Source: Paulownia fortunei (lineage: Eukaryota; Streptophyta; Magnoliopsida; Lamiales; Paulowniaceae). Taken from it: a stretch of 64,000 bases of DNA. The stretch spans positions 10,992,060 to 11,056,059 of the forward strand of contig CM033108.1 of NCBI GenBank assembly GCA_019321725.1, written 5' to 3'. Position numbers and translations under genes: made by a program. Shown piece after piece: positions 22,640 through 35,009 of the stretch; positions within the stretch are counted from its first letter, which is position 1; every line of letters starts with the position of its first letter. The notes beneath the pieces are model-generated. The model was not told where the DNA came from, did no database searches, and saw only the letters and a list, made by a program, of their open reading frames with translations.

Positions 22640-23944
22640 GTGAATTTTGCTTTACGCCTTTCCTCAATTAACCCTTTGCTGTCACTTAAATTATGAAATA
22701 TATACTTTGTCCCCTCTAACTAAAAAAATATTTTTTTAGTTTGATCTCTCTTTTAAATATATCTGGAAAAATATTAAAACTTTAAAATTGCATTTGCAGT
22801 TATAATATAAAACAAATAATTTAAACTCAATCTTTTATTTTATACTTCTTTACTACATAAAATATCAAATTATTAATTATAAAATAGTTTTACTCTTAAT
22901 TGTTAGGACAGTGATTATATAATTAATACTCATAAAGGCTAGTGTGACTAAAATCATCTATGAAAAATGAAGAAACAGTGTTATAGAAATATCATTAAAT
23001 ATTGTTACTAAGAATGCAATACAAGTCACTAATTGTCGACGATAGTCTACATATATATTTTTACGACTTCGGCAAGACCCACATAAGAGAAACCATTCTT
23101 ATATAAGTTTTTCAACGATAAATATATTTTTATAATTTCGGTAAGACCTATCATACCATATATGTTTTGATAGATAGCTGCTCTTATCTAATCAGTTTGA
23201 ACCCTTAGTAAGGAGGCAATCATTTCTTAAAGTTATATGACTATTTTATGGAGTTTCTTAGAATTGTCTTGCTCTTTTAACTATTCTATGCCTACTTGTA
23301 TTGGTTTTGGATAAAAGTACCCTTTACTTGAATGTCTTTCAAGCTTTTTTCTCAAAGTAATGATTATTTAACGAGTGGTTATTATAATTAAGAATATAAT
23401 TACTTTATTAAATGAAAATAATTATTTTATATAGTAAACCAAGTATAAATTTCAACTGCTATTTTATAGTAAGTTTAGTTTAAATAGTTGCTTTATATTA
23501 GTAAGTGCAAATTAAAATTTTAGAGTTTGTTGAGTGTTTTAACTTCAATATTTCTCAAGTATATTAAAAGAGATAAAATTAGAAAACAAATTATATGTTT
23601 TTAACTGGAAGGCCAAATATATATTTTTGAAGGGATAAGTGACACCAAACATATGTTAAATAGAGGTAATGTGAAAGTTACCCTAATTTGAGGATTGACC
23701 TTCTAAAACTAAAAGGACGGTCATCGAAGAGGGTGAAGTGTTGAATGAATTCCAATTAGATTTATCATTACGTTTTAAATAATAGAACATCAGTAAGGAA
23801 GTTTTCGTACTTTCACATGTCATTACTACAATTCACAACTCTAAAATCCATTTTTGTTGTGATGGCATCATGATAGTTGATTGTGTGATTCTACTTTAAT
23901 GCTAAATTTTAACGAGTAATCAACCGACAAAGATGGTCTCATTG
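22640..23944. other. AT-rich stretch without recognisable genes
   Basis: No ORF, domain, LTR end or inverted repeat could be supported in this 1.3-kb segment. Confidence 0.5.
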
Positions 23945-24043
23945 TACCAAGCTTTTCTCCTACACAAGTGATGGGTATACCAAGCTTTTCTCCTTCACAA
24001 GTGGTGGGTATACCAAGCTTTTCTGTTGCACAAGTGATGGGTA
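23945..24043. repeat. Minisatellite, 3 x 33 bp
   Basis: Three 33-bp units start at 23945, 23978 and 24011, each beginning TACCAAGCTTTTCT and containing CACAAGTG-TGGGTA. Because the period is a multiple of three, the plus strand encodes an 11-residue repeat of the type PSFSPTQVMGI. This could be a leftover of a repetitive coding exon. Confidence 0.93.
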
Positions 24044-24169
24044 TGTTATCTTATTTATCTAATTTTATTTATTTTAGTCCAATAAATGGTTGAATTTTTT
24101 TTGAGATTTTTATAGATGATTTTTCCATTTTTGAACCATCATTTGATGCCTCATTGGGCACCAAGTTGA

Positions 24170-24590
24170 TCCTTATTTGCAATCCTTTGCTACGAGAAGA
24201 AAGCTCATGCCCACCAGAGGCAGAATAGCCACGTGAAGGAGTAGAGAGAAAAAGGGAGGAGATCCCAGGGGCGAGTTTCGACCAAGCAAGTAGTCGACGC
24301 CTAGGCCTATTAGGGTAGAGGAGTCTTACACTGCCCATCATCCCATGCTCCCAAAGAGCAATGCTTATTCTCTAGCAATGGTGCAGCATAGAAGGAGTCC
24401 TTTTGCTGCAAAGATTTTAGTTGAGCCCCTCCCTACAGGATTATAGACTTCCAACCTTCCGGAGTATGATGGAGCAGGAGACCCACATAAGCATCTAGAT
24501 ATGTTATACACCAAGACAGATTGACATGAGTAATGTTGCAAACTATAAGGTCTTCAGCACAACGCTTGTTATCCATAGGAAGTTGTTTGA
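24170..24590 (+). pseudogene. Ty3/gypsy gag fragment
   Basis: The plus strand shows, with one stop, SPFAAKILVEPLPTGL, TSNLPEYDGAGDPHKHLDM and YTKTD, followed by an F(S/Q)TTL-like segment. This is the N-terminal region of gag in Tat/Ogre-type gypsy elements (P-x-EYDG-x-DP-x-HLD). No LTR or pol is attached. The minus-strand open frame over the same bases is considered a shadow. Confidence 0.65.
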
Positions 24591-25019
24591 AGAATTCAAG
24601 TTTATATTTCTAAAAAAATGGAGTTTATGTGAATTAAAATATATGAATAATTAATGTATGCTGTAACTAAAGAAAAATCAAAGTAATAAAAATACTAAAA
24701 ATTAGGGATCTACTCTTGAGTTTTAAAACAAGTAAGGTTTAGATTGATTGGTATGGCAAATGCCTAATCAAACCTCGGACTCACAAGAAATTTATTACTT
24801 AATACAACCTACACTTAGGTTTGCAACCTTATTGTTATAGCATGAAGTATAATGTATGGAAATCTATGTGTGATATGTGATATAATAAATACTTTGACTG
24901 TTACAAATAGATATTAATTTATTTCATTCAAGATGCATGGTCATTGAGTACTTTGTGAAGCACTAAGAATGTCTTCTTGGAGTATGGTTATCGAGAACGG
25001 AAACTAAGATATTTTATCT
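24591..25019. other. AT-rich stretch without recognisable genes
   Basis: No feature could be supported. Copia RNase H homology begins near 25020 and may extend somewhat upstream. Confidence 0.4.
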
Positions 25020-25442
25020 AAGTTTTTAGTCCAACGTAAATGACTTGAAGTCAGCATCTAGATTCGTGTTCACCCTATACGGTGGGTAGGCAGGTTAGCT
25101 GGAGAGAGTTCTAATCTTGGAAAACCACATATTCAACCATCTAGGTTAAGTATATCGCAGCATGCGAGGCTACAAAAGATACTATTTAGATGGGGAACTT
25201 CATACAAATATTGGATGTTTTTCTGGCCATTCTTGATCATGTTAATGGGGCTATTGTTAGGCAAAGTCAAGATCTCGTCAATAATACCATAATTATGGAA
25301 ATCATTGGTAGAGGTAACGTTGTAGTGAAAATAGTTGCCTCAGCAAAAAATGTAGTAAACCCACTGATTGAATCCCTACAGTAGTATTTGAAGGGCATCT
25401 TGAGAAGATTGGCCTTAATACAAGGGAAATTGTCTCTGGGGC
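25020..25442 (+). pseudogene. copia RNase H C-terminal remnant (copia C)
   Basis: On the plus strand, over broken frames, DLKSASRFVFTL corresponds to the DLDDRKSTSGFVFTLGGG motif, and later frames give NGAIVRQSQD, IIGRGNVVVKIVASAKN and VNPLIESL. These are the end of a copia RNase H. The sequence then runs through EGHLEKIGL directly into the polypurine tract and LTR at 25454. Confidence 0.8.
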
Positions 25443-25453
25443 AAGTGGGAGAT
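25443..25453 (+). other. Polypurine tract of copia C
   Basis: AAGTGGGAGAT immediately precedes the TGTTAGAG LTR start. The same arrangement is found on the minus strand at 48085-48096. Confidence 0.8.
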
Positions 25454-27420
25454 TGTTAGAGTAATGCCCGACAAGCCAATTGGATTGGTCGTCTTTATAT
25501 TCTTGTAGAAATAATCTTTTTCATATTAATATCAATTAATGACAATCTTTAATCTTAAATTATCTTCTATTACAATCAGATGAAGTCCTTTGATCACATA
25601 TCGCTATGGGGCATGGTTGCACGCAGGATGGCGATCATCAAATATGCCTCCATGGCCTTGATCTTACAAACATTCCAAGTCAAAGGCTTCTTGATATGGG
25701 ATATTGACTAGCCTATCAAAACTTGCACATACGATATAGACTCGCAAGGAGGGTGCCTCATTTCATAGACACTGGTGTTGTGATACTAGTACATATATGC
25801 AGGTGCTTGTTGGAAAACAAGTGCATTGAACTACCCAACCCAAAATTCCCAAGGAAATATGATTGTCAAATGGAAAGTTTCCAATATTAAGATAGTGTAT
25901 GATATATTCCTTTAACTTAAGGTACCATTATAACCTCATACTTAACATGGTGTACTTTGATTTATTCTCTAATTGTGGGTTAATCATAAAGGGGGATGGA
26001 GGTCAACAAGTGGCCAATAGAGGATCTGTTACCTATTTAGTAAAATAGGTGAATCTCCTAAGATTTTCATTATACTTGATTCTAAAATTCATGGCTATGG
26101 TTAAGACGAGTAATTAGGAAATGGGTTTTCTAATTAGCATTAAAGAATCAAGATACTATGAATGATTTCATAGAATTAAGCTATTAGAGTTTTGACTAAT
26201 AATTCGTATCCTAGGATCAATTGAAAGATTAGTTCATGGAAGGAGTGGACTTGCATAATATTCATAATTTTAAAGGTTTGCCTTTTCATTGATATTTAGG
26301 TCTTCATAGCATGTTGCTAGACGCTAACCATGATTTGAGAGGTTCTTGGAATTAAAGGGTTAATTCCAAGTAAAATAATTAATTAGATTAATTAGTTGGA
26401 ACAATTATAGTTCTAATTGTTCAATAAAGTCAAAAGAGTTATGAGCTCACCACAAGCATATAGGTAAATTTAAGGGGCCACACACAAACTCGGACAAGGC
26501 CATTTCTTTCCTGAGAAATAATCCAAATGAAGGATTAATGTAGTTAATGTGATTAAATAAATGGGGCCTAATTAATTTAAGTGTTAAATTAATTAAATAA
26601 ATTAATTGAATAAAATAATTGTTCTAATTAGATTAGTAGCCCACGTTGGAGCAAATAATTAATTGATTGGATCAATTAATTATAGTGGGCTTATTTTATT
26701 TACGAGATTAATTAATTAGATCACCCAGTAAACCTAATTAATTAATTGGATCAAGATCCATTAGGTGTGGACTCATAAGAAGCCCATTTAAATAGAGATT
26801 TAATTCATAATTAAATTAAGGTTGAAGTATTTTATTTGCTTGTAAGGATGAAGTAACCTTATGTGAAACATTGGTGTGAACATAAAGAGAGTTAAATAAA
26901 GGACTAAGTACTCCTGTATGACAAGAAGACTTACTTTATGTGAACACAAGGTGTGAACATAAGGAAGTTGGATAAGGAAAAGATTCCATATAGATGCAAT
27001 TTAGAGGGGATAATCCCCTTAGGCCAAAAATTAGAAGAGTGATTCTCCATCTTCTTGTCTGTTTTCTGCAACATTCTTGGTTGCAAAATTCATGCAACAC
27101 AACCCCCATTGATGAAGAAAATTATTTCTTCATACAAGCAAAAAATAGCTTATTTCCTTATCCAAAAACTGCCACATTCTTCTCTACTCTATATTGTCTT
27201 GATTCTTAGATTCATGCGTTGAATATAAAATCAATACGAACACCTAAAACATGTATTGTTCTTGTTCTAAACCATGGAAACCAATCCTTGGGTTAGAATT
27301 TCGAGTCGATATCTTATTAGCATAGAATGACTACAAGTTAATCATTTCAATACTTAGAGGGTTAACTCTTAGCTCTAAACAAATCTTTCCAACACAAGGG
27401 GTTTAGATCAAGCTTTGAAA
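25454..27420 (+). repeat. 3' LTR of copia C, 5' portion (interrupted)
   Basis: It begins TGTTAGAGTAATGCCC after the polypurine tract. Along its length it keeps the order of landmarks seen in the LTR at 58697-60913, including GGGGCATGGTTGCAC with GATGGCGATCAT, a CATGCCTCC-like motif and AATTAATTGGAT repeats. It lacks the LTR end here. A matching end occurs at about 31340-31647. The two pieces sum to about 2.27 kb, close to the 2.2-kb full LTR. The end coordinate is approximate. Confidence 0.7.
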
Positions 27421-27689
27421 TTATCTATGGAGAGAACAATTAGATCGTTGCATTCATTGTCATCAACTAAAAGTATCAAGTATTTGAAACTACCCTACAC
27501 TAGGTATTAGAAAATGTTTATCTTTTTTTTTCCTCTATTGAGAAACATAATTTTTCTACCCATCTCACTCGTGCCATAAGGTTGGGTCAAGTCCCACATC
27601 GATTTATTGGTGCATGGAATAATAACTATAGTAAGCACTAAATTTGTAGCTTGGTTAAGTTATTTCGTGAGGTTTATGAGGACACTTCT

Positions 27690-29140
27690 GCTACTTAACC
27701 TCCTAAGAAATCAGAAAGGACTTCGAAGCAACCAGATAGCTATGGTTTTTTGTTAAAGAATAATAAGTAGGAGCTTTCTTTAGATAGTGATCTAAGGAAC
27801 TATAGAGAAACAATATATGAAATCGACAATGAAATCTAAGATGGACTCCATTTAGTCTAACAAGGTATAGACTTTGGTGCACATACCTTAGTGTATAATA
27901 CGCATTGGTTGCAAATAGGACTACAAAGTGGAAGTATGGAGTAGATGGAGAGGTTGCAACTGATATGGAATGACTAGTTTCGAAAGGTTATACTCAAAGG
28001 TAAGAAATTAACTATGAAGAAACCTTCTCACCAGTGGCAATGCTAAAAACCATTCAAATCTTACTGGCGATATTTGTATATTTTAACTTTGAGAAATGGT
28101 AGATGGATATGAAGACCGCCTTCCTCAATGGAAATATTTAGGAAGTGATCTATATAAGGTAGCCTCAGGGCTTTATATCAAAAGGAAGCAAGCAAAAAGT
28201 TTGCAAGCTATAGAGGTCCATTGTGGACTCAAACAAGCTTCTCAAAGTTGGTATAACTGATTTGATGAGGCAATCAAGTTATGGTTTTCTCAAGAATTCT
28301 AATGAATTTTGTGTGTACAAGAAGATTAGTGTGAGCATACTGACGTTTATTGTACTTTATGTTGACACCATCCTACTCATTGGAAATGATATAAGGATGC
28401 TACAGTAAACAAAGGCATAGTTGTTTATGCAATTATACATGAAGGATCTGGGAGATGCATCCTACATATTGGGGATCAACATCTCTAGAGATAGACCCAA
28501 GAGGATAATTGGATTATTCAATTCCTTGTACATAGATAAGATGCTAAAAAGGTTTAGTATGTAGGAATCCAATTCCTGCCAATAAGTTAAGGAATTTCTT
28601 CTCCAAGTCTATATCTTGAAAGACTCCTAATATTGACTCACATGCCTTATGCATCTATCATTGGAAACATTATATATGCTATGTTATCTACTAGGCCTAA
28701 TGTCGCATATGATCTAAGCATCACGAGCAGATATCGTCTAATCTAGGTGAACAACACCGAAAATACATAAATACACTTGCAAAGTACTAAGGATTTCTTG
28801 TTGATTGACGACAATAGAGAATGAATGCTAGAATATTTCACTTGATTCTAGCTTTCAGTCTGAGACAGATGAGTCAAAGTTAATGTCAAAATTTGTATTA
28901 ATCTTAAATAGTGGGGCAGTCACTTGGAAGAGTTCCAAGTAGGAGATGACCATGGATTCCACTACTGAGGCTGAATACATGGCTACAAGTGATGTAAGAA
29001 AAGAAGTTGTTTAGATGAGTAACTTTATCCAAGGGTTAAGCGTAGTTCTATCTGTTATTGATCCAGTACTAATTTACTGTGATAACAGTGGGGCGATTGG
29101 GCAAGCAAAGGATTTAAGGGAATAAGTCCATGATACTGTG
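27690..29140 (+). pseudogene. copia RT-RNase H remnant (copia D)
   Basis: Fragments of the RT (KQASQSWYN, then LTFIVLYVDTILLIGND with the YVDD site changed to YVDT) and of the tether and RNase H (THMPYASIIGNIIYAML, TTEAEYMATSD, YCDNSGAI) occur in order on the plus strand across many stops. Neither end has an LTR that could be tied to it. It is related to, but clearly diverged from, copia A. Confidence 0.85.
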
Positions 29141-29189
29141 GAATACCTAGAACTTCTTTGCTTAGATCATGAGAGTCATTGGTTGAGAA

Positions 29190-31200
29190 ATTCATACCTA
29201 AAATGCATGCATGAAACTTGAACTTGACACTTCACACATACATGTTTTGAATTCATCACTAGAATGATGAAGAATAAGTTTTTTAGTATCATTAGACTAG
29301 CTTTATAACCAATCTTTGAATTTATGTGCAATAACAATTGATGAGGAATTTGAATTGGTTGATCAAACTTAGTAATTCATGATCAAAGTATGAACTTATG
29401 ATTATTTGATTTTGAGTTTTGCTCGAGAACGAGCAAAAAGGTAAGTTTGGGGAGTTGGTCGGCTCATAAGTTGTGATATTTTTTACACCTCCATGAGCAG
29501 AATTACATATGTTTTCGCCTTACAATTGATACAGTTTTACCTTAATTTGTGATAATTGTGTATAGGAACTAAGAATTGAAGAAATGGAGTGAAAGATGGA
29601 AAATTGATTAAAGAGCCAACATAAACTTTTAGATACGACAACCTTCATATTTCTGACGTAACTTTCTCCACAAATGTGATATTGAGTTGATTCAAGAAGA
29701 TAGAGAAAGCTAATAAATAGGGCTACAATTCTTATGAAAACTCTAAAAGCCAGTTTACCTAGAAAGGGGTGAAAATTTGTTTGAAAGAGGTTGAATAGTG
29801 TAGTCCAGACCAGTCAGGTGCCACGACACCCCAAGGTCGAGTCGTGACACCCCCAATCTTGCGCCGTAGTGTGAGGTGAGAAAAATGGACAGTAACTAGC
29901 AAATTTTGAAGCACCGCAACACTCTTAAGGTTGCACCACGGTGCGAATGGTCCAGAATTGAAAAAATATCTGCGGAGTTTGAGGGAGAAATGGCAATCTA
30001 AGCTATAGAATAGAATCTTTCTTATTGTACACCACTACACCCTCACACACTATGTGATACTCTATTAGATACACTATATACATACAATTATATCACACAA
30101 ATGATACATATACATATGCTTATATATAATTTCTTTAATAACATACTAGATACACATTATTCAATACATAAGTCATTACCCACACACATTCTACACCTAA
30201 TTCTCACACACTTTTCCTCTCCACCCAAAACACCCATTCTTCTATATTTCTCCACACACTACACCTAGAACACACACTACCATCATCAAGGAATTGGGGA
30301 TTCAAGACAAAAAGAAGAAGGAGATACTTTAGGCAAGGAGAATTAAATGCTAGAAGTGAAGACTCACCAAAGGGGTTATAACTTTTACTTTAGTTTTCCC
30401 TTGATTTTGATTAGTTCTAAGAATATTGTAAAGTCATGATGTTGAGAAACAAATATTTTTTGTTTTATTTCATTATGAACTAATCTTTACTTTGTCAAGG
30501 TTTGGAAAGCCATTTCTATGAAGTTGTGAATTGTTAACTTGTATGTGATGTGAATGATGATTAATTTGTGATGAGCATGCACTATGTGTTTAATGCTTCT
30601 TGAAATTTGGCCAGTTTTGAGATGAACATTATTGTTGTGATTGAGACTTGGAGGTAGTATCACAATAAGTATTCGTGTACTCGTGTAGTGTATGCCGTAG
30701 TGTAGGTCACTATAGGAATATAGAAGTTAGCACATGCAGTAATTATAGACTTTATCGTCTAAAGCTAAAGGAAATCATGAAGCCTACTATATTATTAGAT
30801 AGCTTAACTTGTATAGGAATATATCGATTGCTTTCTAGTAATAGGTGTGGTACATCTTGGAAAAGAGTATCATATAAAATTGGAGTTCCTGTTGTCACAC
30901 AATTCGTTGTTAATCCTAATCACTAACTTGTAAGAATTCACAATGGAATAGAATGACAATCTAACGGCTTGGCACTTTTCCATCTAAGTTTAAATCCCCT
31001 GTTTTCCGTTGATTGTTTTTATTGCTTGTTAATTTCTAGTTTTAAGTTTTCCAATCAATCAACCAAACTTTTGATAGGTTAAATATAGTTAAGTTATCTA
31101 TACTTTAGTAGTTGCTCACATACTCTCTAGGGACATGATATTCATATGATCATACACTTTATTACTTGTTGGCCCATGCACTTGCGAAATTAGATTACAA
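29190..31200 (+). mobile_element. 3' end and LTR of an Athila-like Ty3/gypsy element
   Basis: The segment starts with non-coding 3' internal sequence, followed by CTCGAGAACGAGC and the polypurine tract AAGTTTGGGGAG (29443-29454). The LTR then begins about 29456 with TGGTCGGCTCATAAG. Further in, the LTR has the usual GC-richer block with CGACACCCC and GTCGTGACACC. Near the end it has TATTACTTGTTGG followed by CATGCACTTGCG, as in Athila/Tat LTR tails. No pol genes are attached. The right boundary is approximate. Confidence 0.6.
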
Positions 31201-31339
31201 TTAATTACAAACCATAACAAAATAATCCACTCTTCTCTTTCATTTAGCATTCCTTTATTCTATAATTTAGATTAATTCTTCTAATCACTAGTTGATTTAC
31301 AAATTAATTCTGCACTCCCAAAATTAGATTATAAACAAG

Positions 31340-31647
31340 CAGTCTAAATTTTCTAGCAAGAATTTAAGATATAGGACTTGTTCGAGGTGTGGATACCTGT
31401 AGAGAAAAGAGGATTGGAATCCTCACGGGCTAGTTTTTGATCCACGGTTATTGATCTGAATCATTTCATACCCTACAACAGTAGCAATGTTTAATTAGGT
31501 ATAATCACAAAATTCTTATTTTTAATTTTAAAATGAGTAATCATAAATGTAAACCAATTAGTCATAAATACATGCATAATTATTACGCATGTATTTAAAA
31601 TTTTAAATTTCTGCTGCATACCTATCCGGGGACATATGAACCCAACA
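31340..31647 (+). repeat. LTR 3' terminal segment of copia C family
   Basis: The order GGATTGGAATCCTCACGGG, ATTTCATACCCTACAACA, GGTATAAT and TATGAACCCAACA parallels the end of the LTR at 58697-60913 (GGATCCCTGCGAG, TTCATTCCCTACAACAACC, GGTATAAT, GCGAACCCAACA). It ends at 31647. It is probably the displaced end of the LTR that starts at 25454. Confidence 0.7.
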
Positions 31648-31870
31648 TTGAACTGTTCTAGCTAACCACCCCACTATTTAGTATGAACACAAATCTAGAC
31701 GCATACTTTGCGTCAACTATTTTGGACTAAAAACTCAATGAAGCATCCCAACTTCACTTCTCCATGACCGTACTCAAAGAAGATATCCATAGTGCTTCTT
31801 AAGTACTTTAAGATTCTCTCTACGGATTCATAAGTAACTCTTTGCTACCAATCATGCCTTATAGATCACT
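31648..31870 (-). pseudogene. copia RNase H fragment (minus strand)
   Basis: The bases TTCTAGCTAACCACCCCACTATT, spanning about 31660-31680, and the downstream run to TCAAGTACTTT-like sequence match, in the same orientation, the minus-strand RNase H of the large copia element at 53700-53880. No continuous frame remains. It abuts an oppositely oriented LTR end at 31647. Confidence 0.65.
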
Positions 31871-32677
31871 ATTAAGTTTACGTTAAGCTTGCGTGGTGCT
31901 GGGATGCAAAACATATAGGAAATTTAAAATATAAAAACAACATATCATATATGAATAAAAATATCCCAAAACCCATACGATTGATGGAATTATGTTTTAA
32001 TACCTTGTGTAGGAGAGTTTTAAAACTTTACTCGATTCACACTCTAATTGGTGAAGGGTATAAAAGATTCAAATCATTTTCTCTCCACTATCATGTCACC
32101 AAGTTCATCAATCTAAACCTCTTAAATCAAATTAATTTGCTTCTAGAACCCCAAATGCTATTCTCTAACAGTATCCATACTTTCGATAATTCCATCCTAG
32201 GATGGTTTGTTTAGAACATGAAGACAATAATGATTAGTGTATGTAAGTGTTTAGTTTAATTCTTAATTCAATGACTGAATCATGAATAAATTGGGAGAAA
32301 GATTTGGCAAACTTGTGCGAATATTGGAAGAAAGGGAGACTATTTTTCTCTTACATGAAAAAAATAATTTCATCTCAAGAGAATGGGCTATTTTAGGTGT
32401 GAAATAGATGCAAATAAATTTTTTCTCTTGGACCTATATTAGGGTTGAAAGAATCCCATAATTTTGTCCAACAAGTTCTATATATTCTCCTTCCTTTCCA
32501 AAATTGTACTTAAGTGTGAACACTATTGTTCACACTCTAATCATATCATATCATCTCTAGGAATTTGATTCTTAATCCAATTTCCTTCAGAAAGAAGATT
32601 CTTAATCTAATTTTTTAATGGGCTTCCTAAAAGCTCATATCTAATAGGCCTATGCTTAATTAATTCTTAGTGCTTGA
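31871..32677. other. AT-rich stretch, possibly decayed copia LTR
   Basis: The segment contains TGCTGGGATGCAAAACATATAG and later a GGGCTTCCTAAAAGCTC block, vaguely like minus-oriented copia LTR sequence. The similarity is too weak to be certain, and no gene is seen. Confidence 0.3.
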
Positions 32678-34200
32678 TTGGATTTGATGGTAGCCTTTTT
32701 TTACTCTCTCTCAAAGACGATCCCTAACCCTATTCCCAAACTACCTAACCCACCACCACCGAAACCACCAATTCTAGATCGTTCCTTCTCGGAGGTTACC
32801 CATGGCCTTTTCAACACTCAATACCTAAATATTCAAGATTGTTATGCATCTAAAAAGTAGTTTACCAAATTACACAGTCATGCCTATAGAATTCACTCTA
32901 CCTATCACAGAAAAACCTTCATCCAATTCTTGCTAGAAAAAATATCCGATGTAGTTGCCCTTTCAATTTCACACTTGTTGGACAATTTTCATAAAGTTCT
33001 CCATCACTTCAAACTATTAAATCTCGATTTTTGAGATTTAGTTTTAAAGGTGCTTTCAACATATGCTAGATAAATGTTAAGCATGTCTTGATATATCTAA
33101 TAAATGAGGAAGGTTTCTTAAGGCTTTGCACTTGATAAATTATTCATATAGATGGATTTGCAAGGAAATTTTTAAGTGGGCTATGGACTTCAATAATCAT
33201 CCTTAGTCCCATTGTAGATCAATTTTCATGAATTGCCAATACACACATTTCATAAAAAAGGTTTATAGGTGATTGCTTCGATGATCAGAACTTCATTAAT
33301 AATTGATGAACCCATGGCTGATCGTACGGGACATAGTATTGCAAGAGTATGAATTAAAGTTGATCTATTAAAGCTGCACAATTTTGAAATTTTTATTAGT
33401 TGTGGAGATCTCATATTCACTCAATGTATGATCCAAGAAAAATGCCCCAACTACTGTATGAAATGTCGACACTAGGGGCATAACATTAAGAATTATTTTA
33501 GTGAGGAATGAAGACTGAAATTATCCTGGATGGAAAAGAAAAAAAAGGAAGTGGATGTTTCACAAATATAAGTTGTTGCTCCGTCTGTTCCAGATATGAA
33601 TTTACCTTGGAAAAATTCAATTTGGGTGGAGCAATAGTCATTGCCAGTCTTTTCTGGTGGAGAGCAAGCTCAAAAAAATTTCATGATATGGCCTATAACA
33701 TGCCTCTAGCTTATACATTAAATACCAAAATAGTTATTCGTGATTCTAAGGATAATCCTGATGAGCAAACGAAAGAATAATTATTTAGGAAAAGTCAGCA
33801 AAAATATGTTGAAGACAAGGGTGATTCATTTAATGTTATCCCTCTGGGTAGGGGAAATTTATTAGCGGATCGGGATAATGCTAAAGGAGGGAAAATTCCA
33901 AAATATGGGGATAACCCTAACCCCTAACCCTAGTATTAACTGTGAGTTAAATAAGTCTGGGATTTTAATTGTCAAGCTTTGGGTGTCAAGGTAGATTCTG
34001 AAAAAGAAGACAATATGAAAATCAGCAGCTTATTGTTTCTATTTTTGAAGAAGCTAAGGAGATGGTTTTACGTCATGGAAATTCATCATGCGAGCTTAAT
34101 AAAGAAGAACTTAATCAGGTTGGGGATTTGGAGCATGCTAAGGATTCCTAACGAAAAAATAAGAACTACAACTCGGAGAATTTCAACATAGAGAAGTGTT
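32678..34200 (+). pseudogene. LINE ORF1 remnant (DUF4283-type with zinc knuckle)
   Basis: It opens with a proline-rich N-terminus (PNPPPPKPPILDRSFSE) and passes through DUF4283-like segments read over several frames (KISDVVAL, WICKEIFKWAMDFN). A zinc knuckle at about 33455-33496 reads CMKCRH-stop-GHNIKNY, so it has a stop inside the knuckle and the last cysteine is replaced by tyrosine. A lysine-rich tail follows. Frameshifts occur throughout. Confidence 0.8.
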
Positions 34201-34259
34201 GAATAATCTTCAGATGTGGTCAACTCCCTCGTTGCTCAATGAATATGATCACTTAGAAT

Positions 34260-35000
34260 ATACATTGAGTGGGCAACGAAAAATCTCAATTTTCTCTCAA
34301 TTGGTTAGTTAAAAAGAAGAAATCGTTAATTTTTTTAGCTATTCTTGAACCTAAGATTCATCTTGATACTTTATGCAATGATTTGAGAATTTAATTTCTC
34401 CAATATTATTGCAAATACAACTAGTCAAATATGGCTTTCCGGGAAAGAGAATGTTGATGTTGAAATTTTATTTGTTCATGATCAATTATTTGATGTATAT
34501 CCACCTCTACTATTTTACCTTGCCTAGTTTTTTACACAATTGTATATGCTAGATGTACGTGGGCAGAGAGAGGCTTTTTTGGGATGATATAAGGGTTTTG
34601 AACCATAGTGATTTCCCAGAGATTGTAAGTAGCGATTTTAATCCCATCTTCTATGATCATAAAGGGGGATAAGCTTTGAAAACGAAATCAATGGAGGACT
34701 TTGGAAATATGATGTTGGATTGTTCCTTAGATGATGCTGGATTTGGAGGCAGTAAATTTACTTGGTATAGGAATCGAATTTGGCAGAGGTTAGACCAAGT
34801 TTTAATTTATCCTTCATAGATGGATGTATTTCCAATGACTGCAGTTAAACATTCGAGAAAAGATGCTCAAGATCATTCACCTCTTCTAATACATTTGGAG
34901 ACTATAGTTGAGAGACATCCTTTCCATTTTGTTTTATCAATAGTTGGATTAAACACCATCAATTTAGGGAGAATGTTAAATTAATTTGGGGGATGCACGA
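34260..35000 (+). pseudogene. LINE endonuclease (APE) remnant
   Basis: Segments such as KENVDVEILFVHDQ, DFPEI followed by SSDFNPI (the GDFN catalytic neighbourhood with G lost), SMEDFGNMMLDCSLDDAGF, GSKFTWYRNRIWQRLDQVL, and HSPLLIHLE near the DHSPL catalytic motif are readable in order. Several stops and at least two frame changes are present. The sequence breaks off before the reverse transcriptase. Confidence 0.85.
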
Positions 35001-35009
35001 AGGCTAAGG

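Noticed and set aside
24069..24341. 90-codon minus-strand open frame
   Set aside because: The plus strand of the same stretch reads as a gypsy gag leader, and the minus-strand peptide shows no recognisable motif.
33905..33935. Possible interstitial telomere repeat (CCCTAA-like)
   Set aside because: Only about three imperfect units occur and they lie within LINE ORF1-derived sequence, so chance is the simplest explanation.
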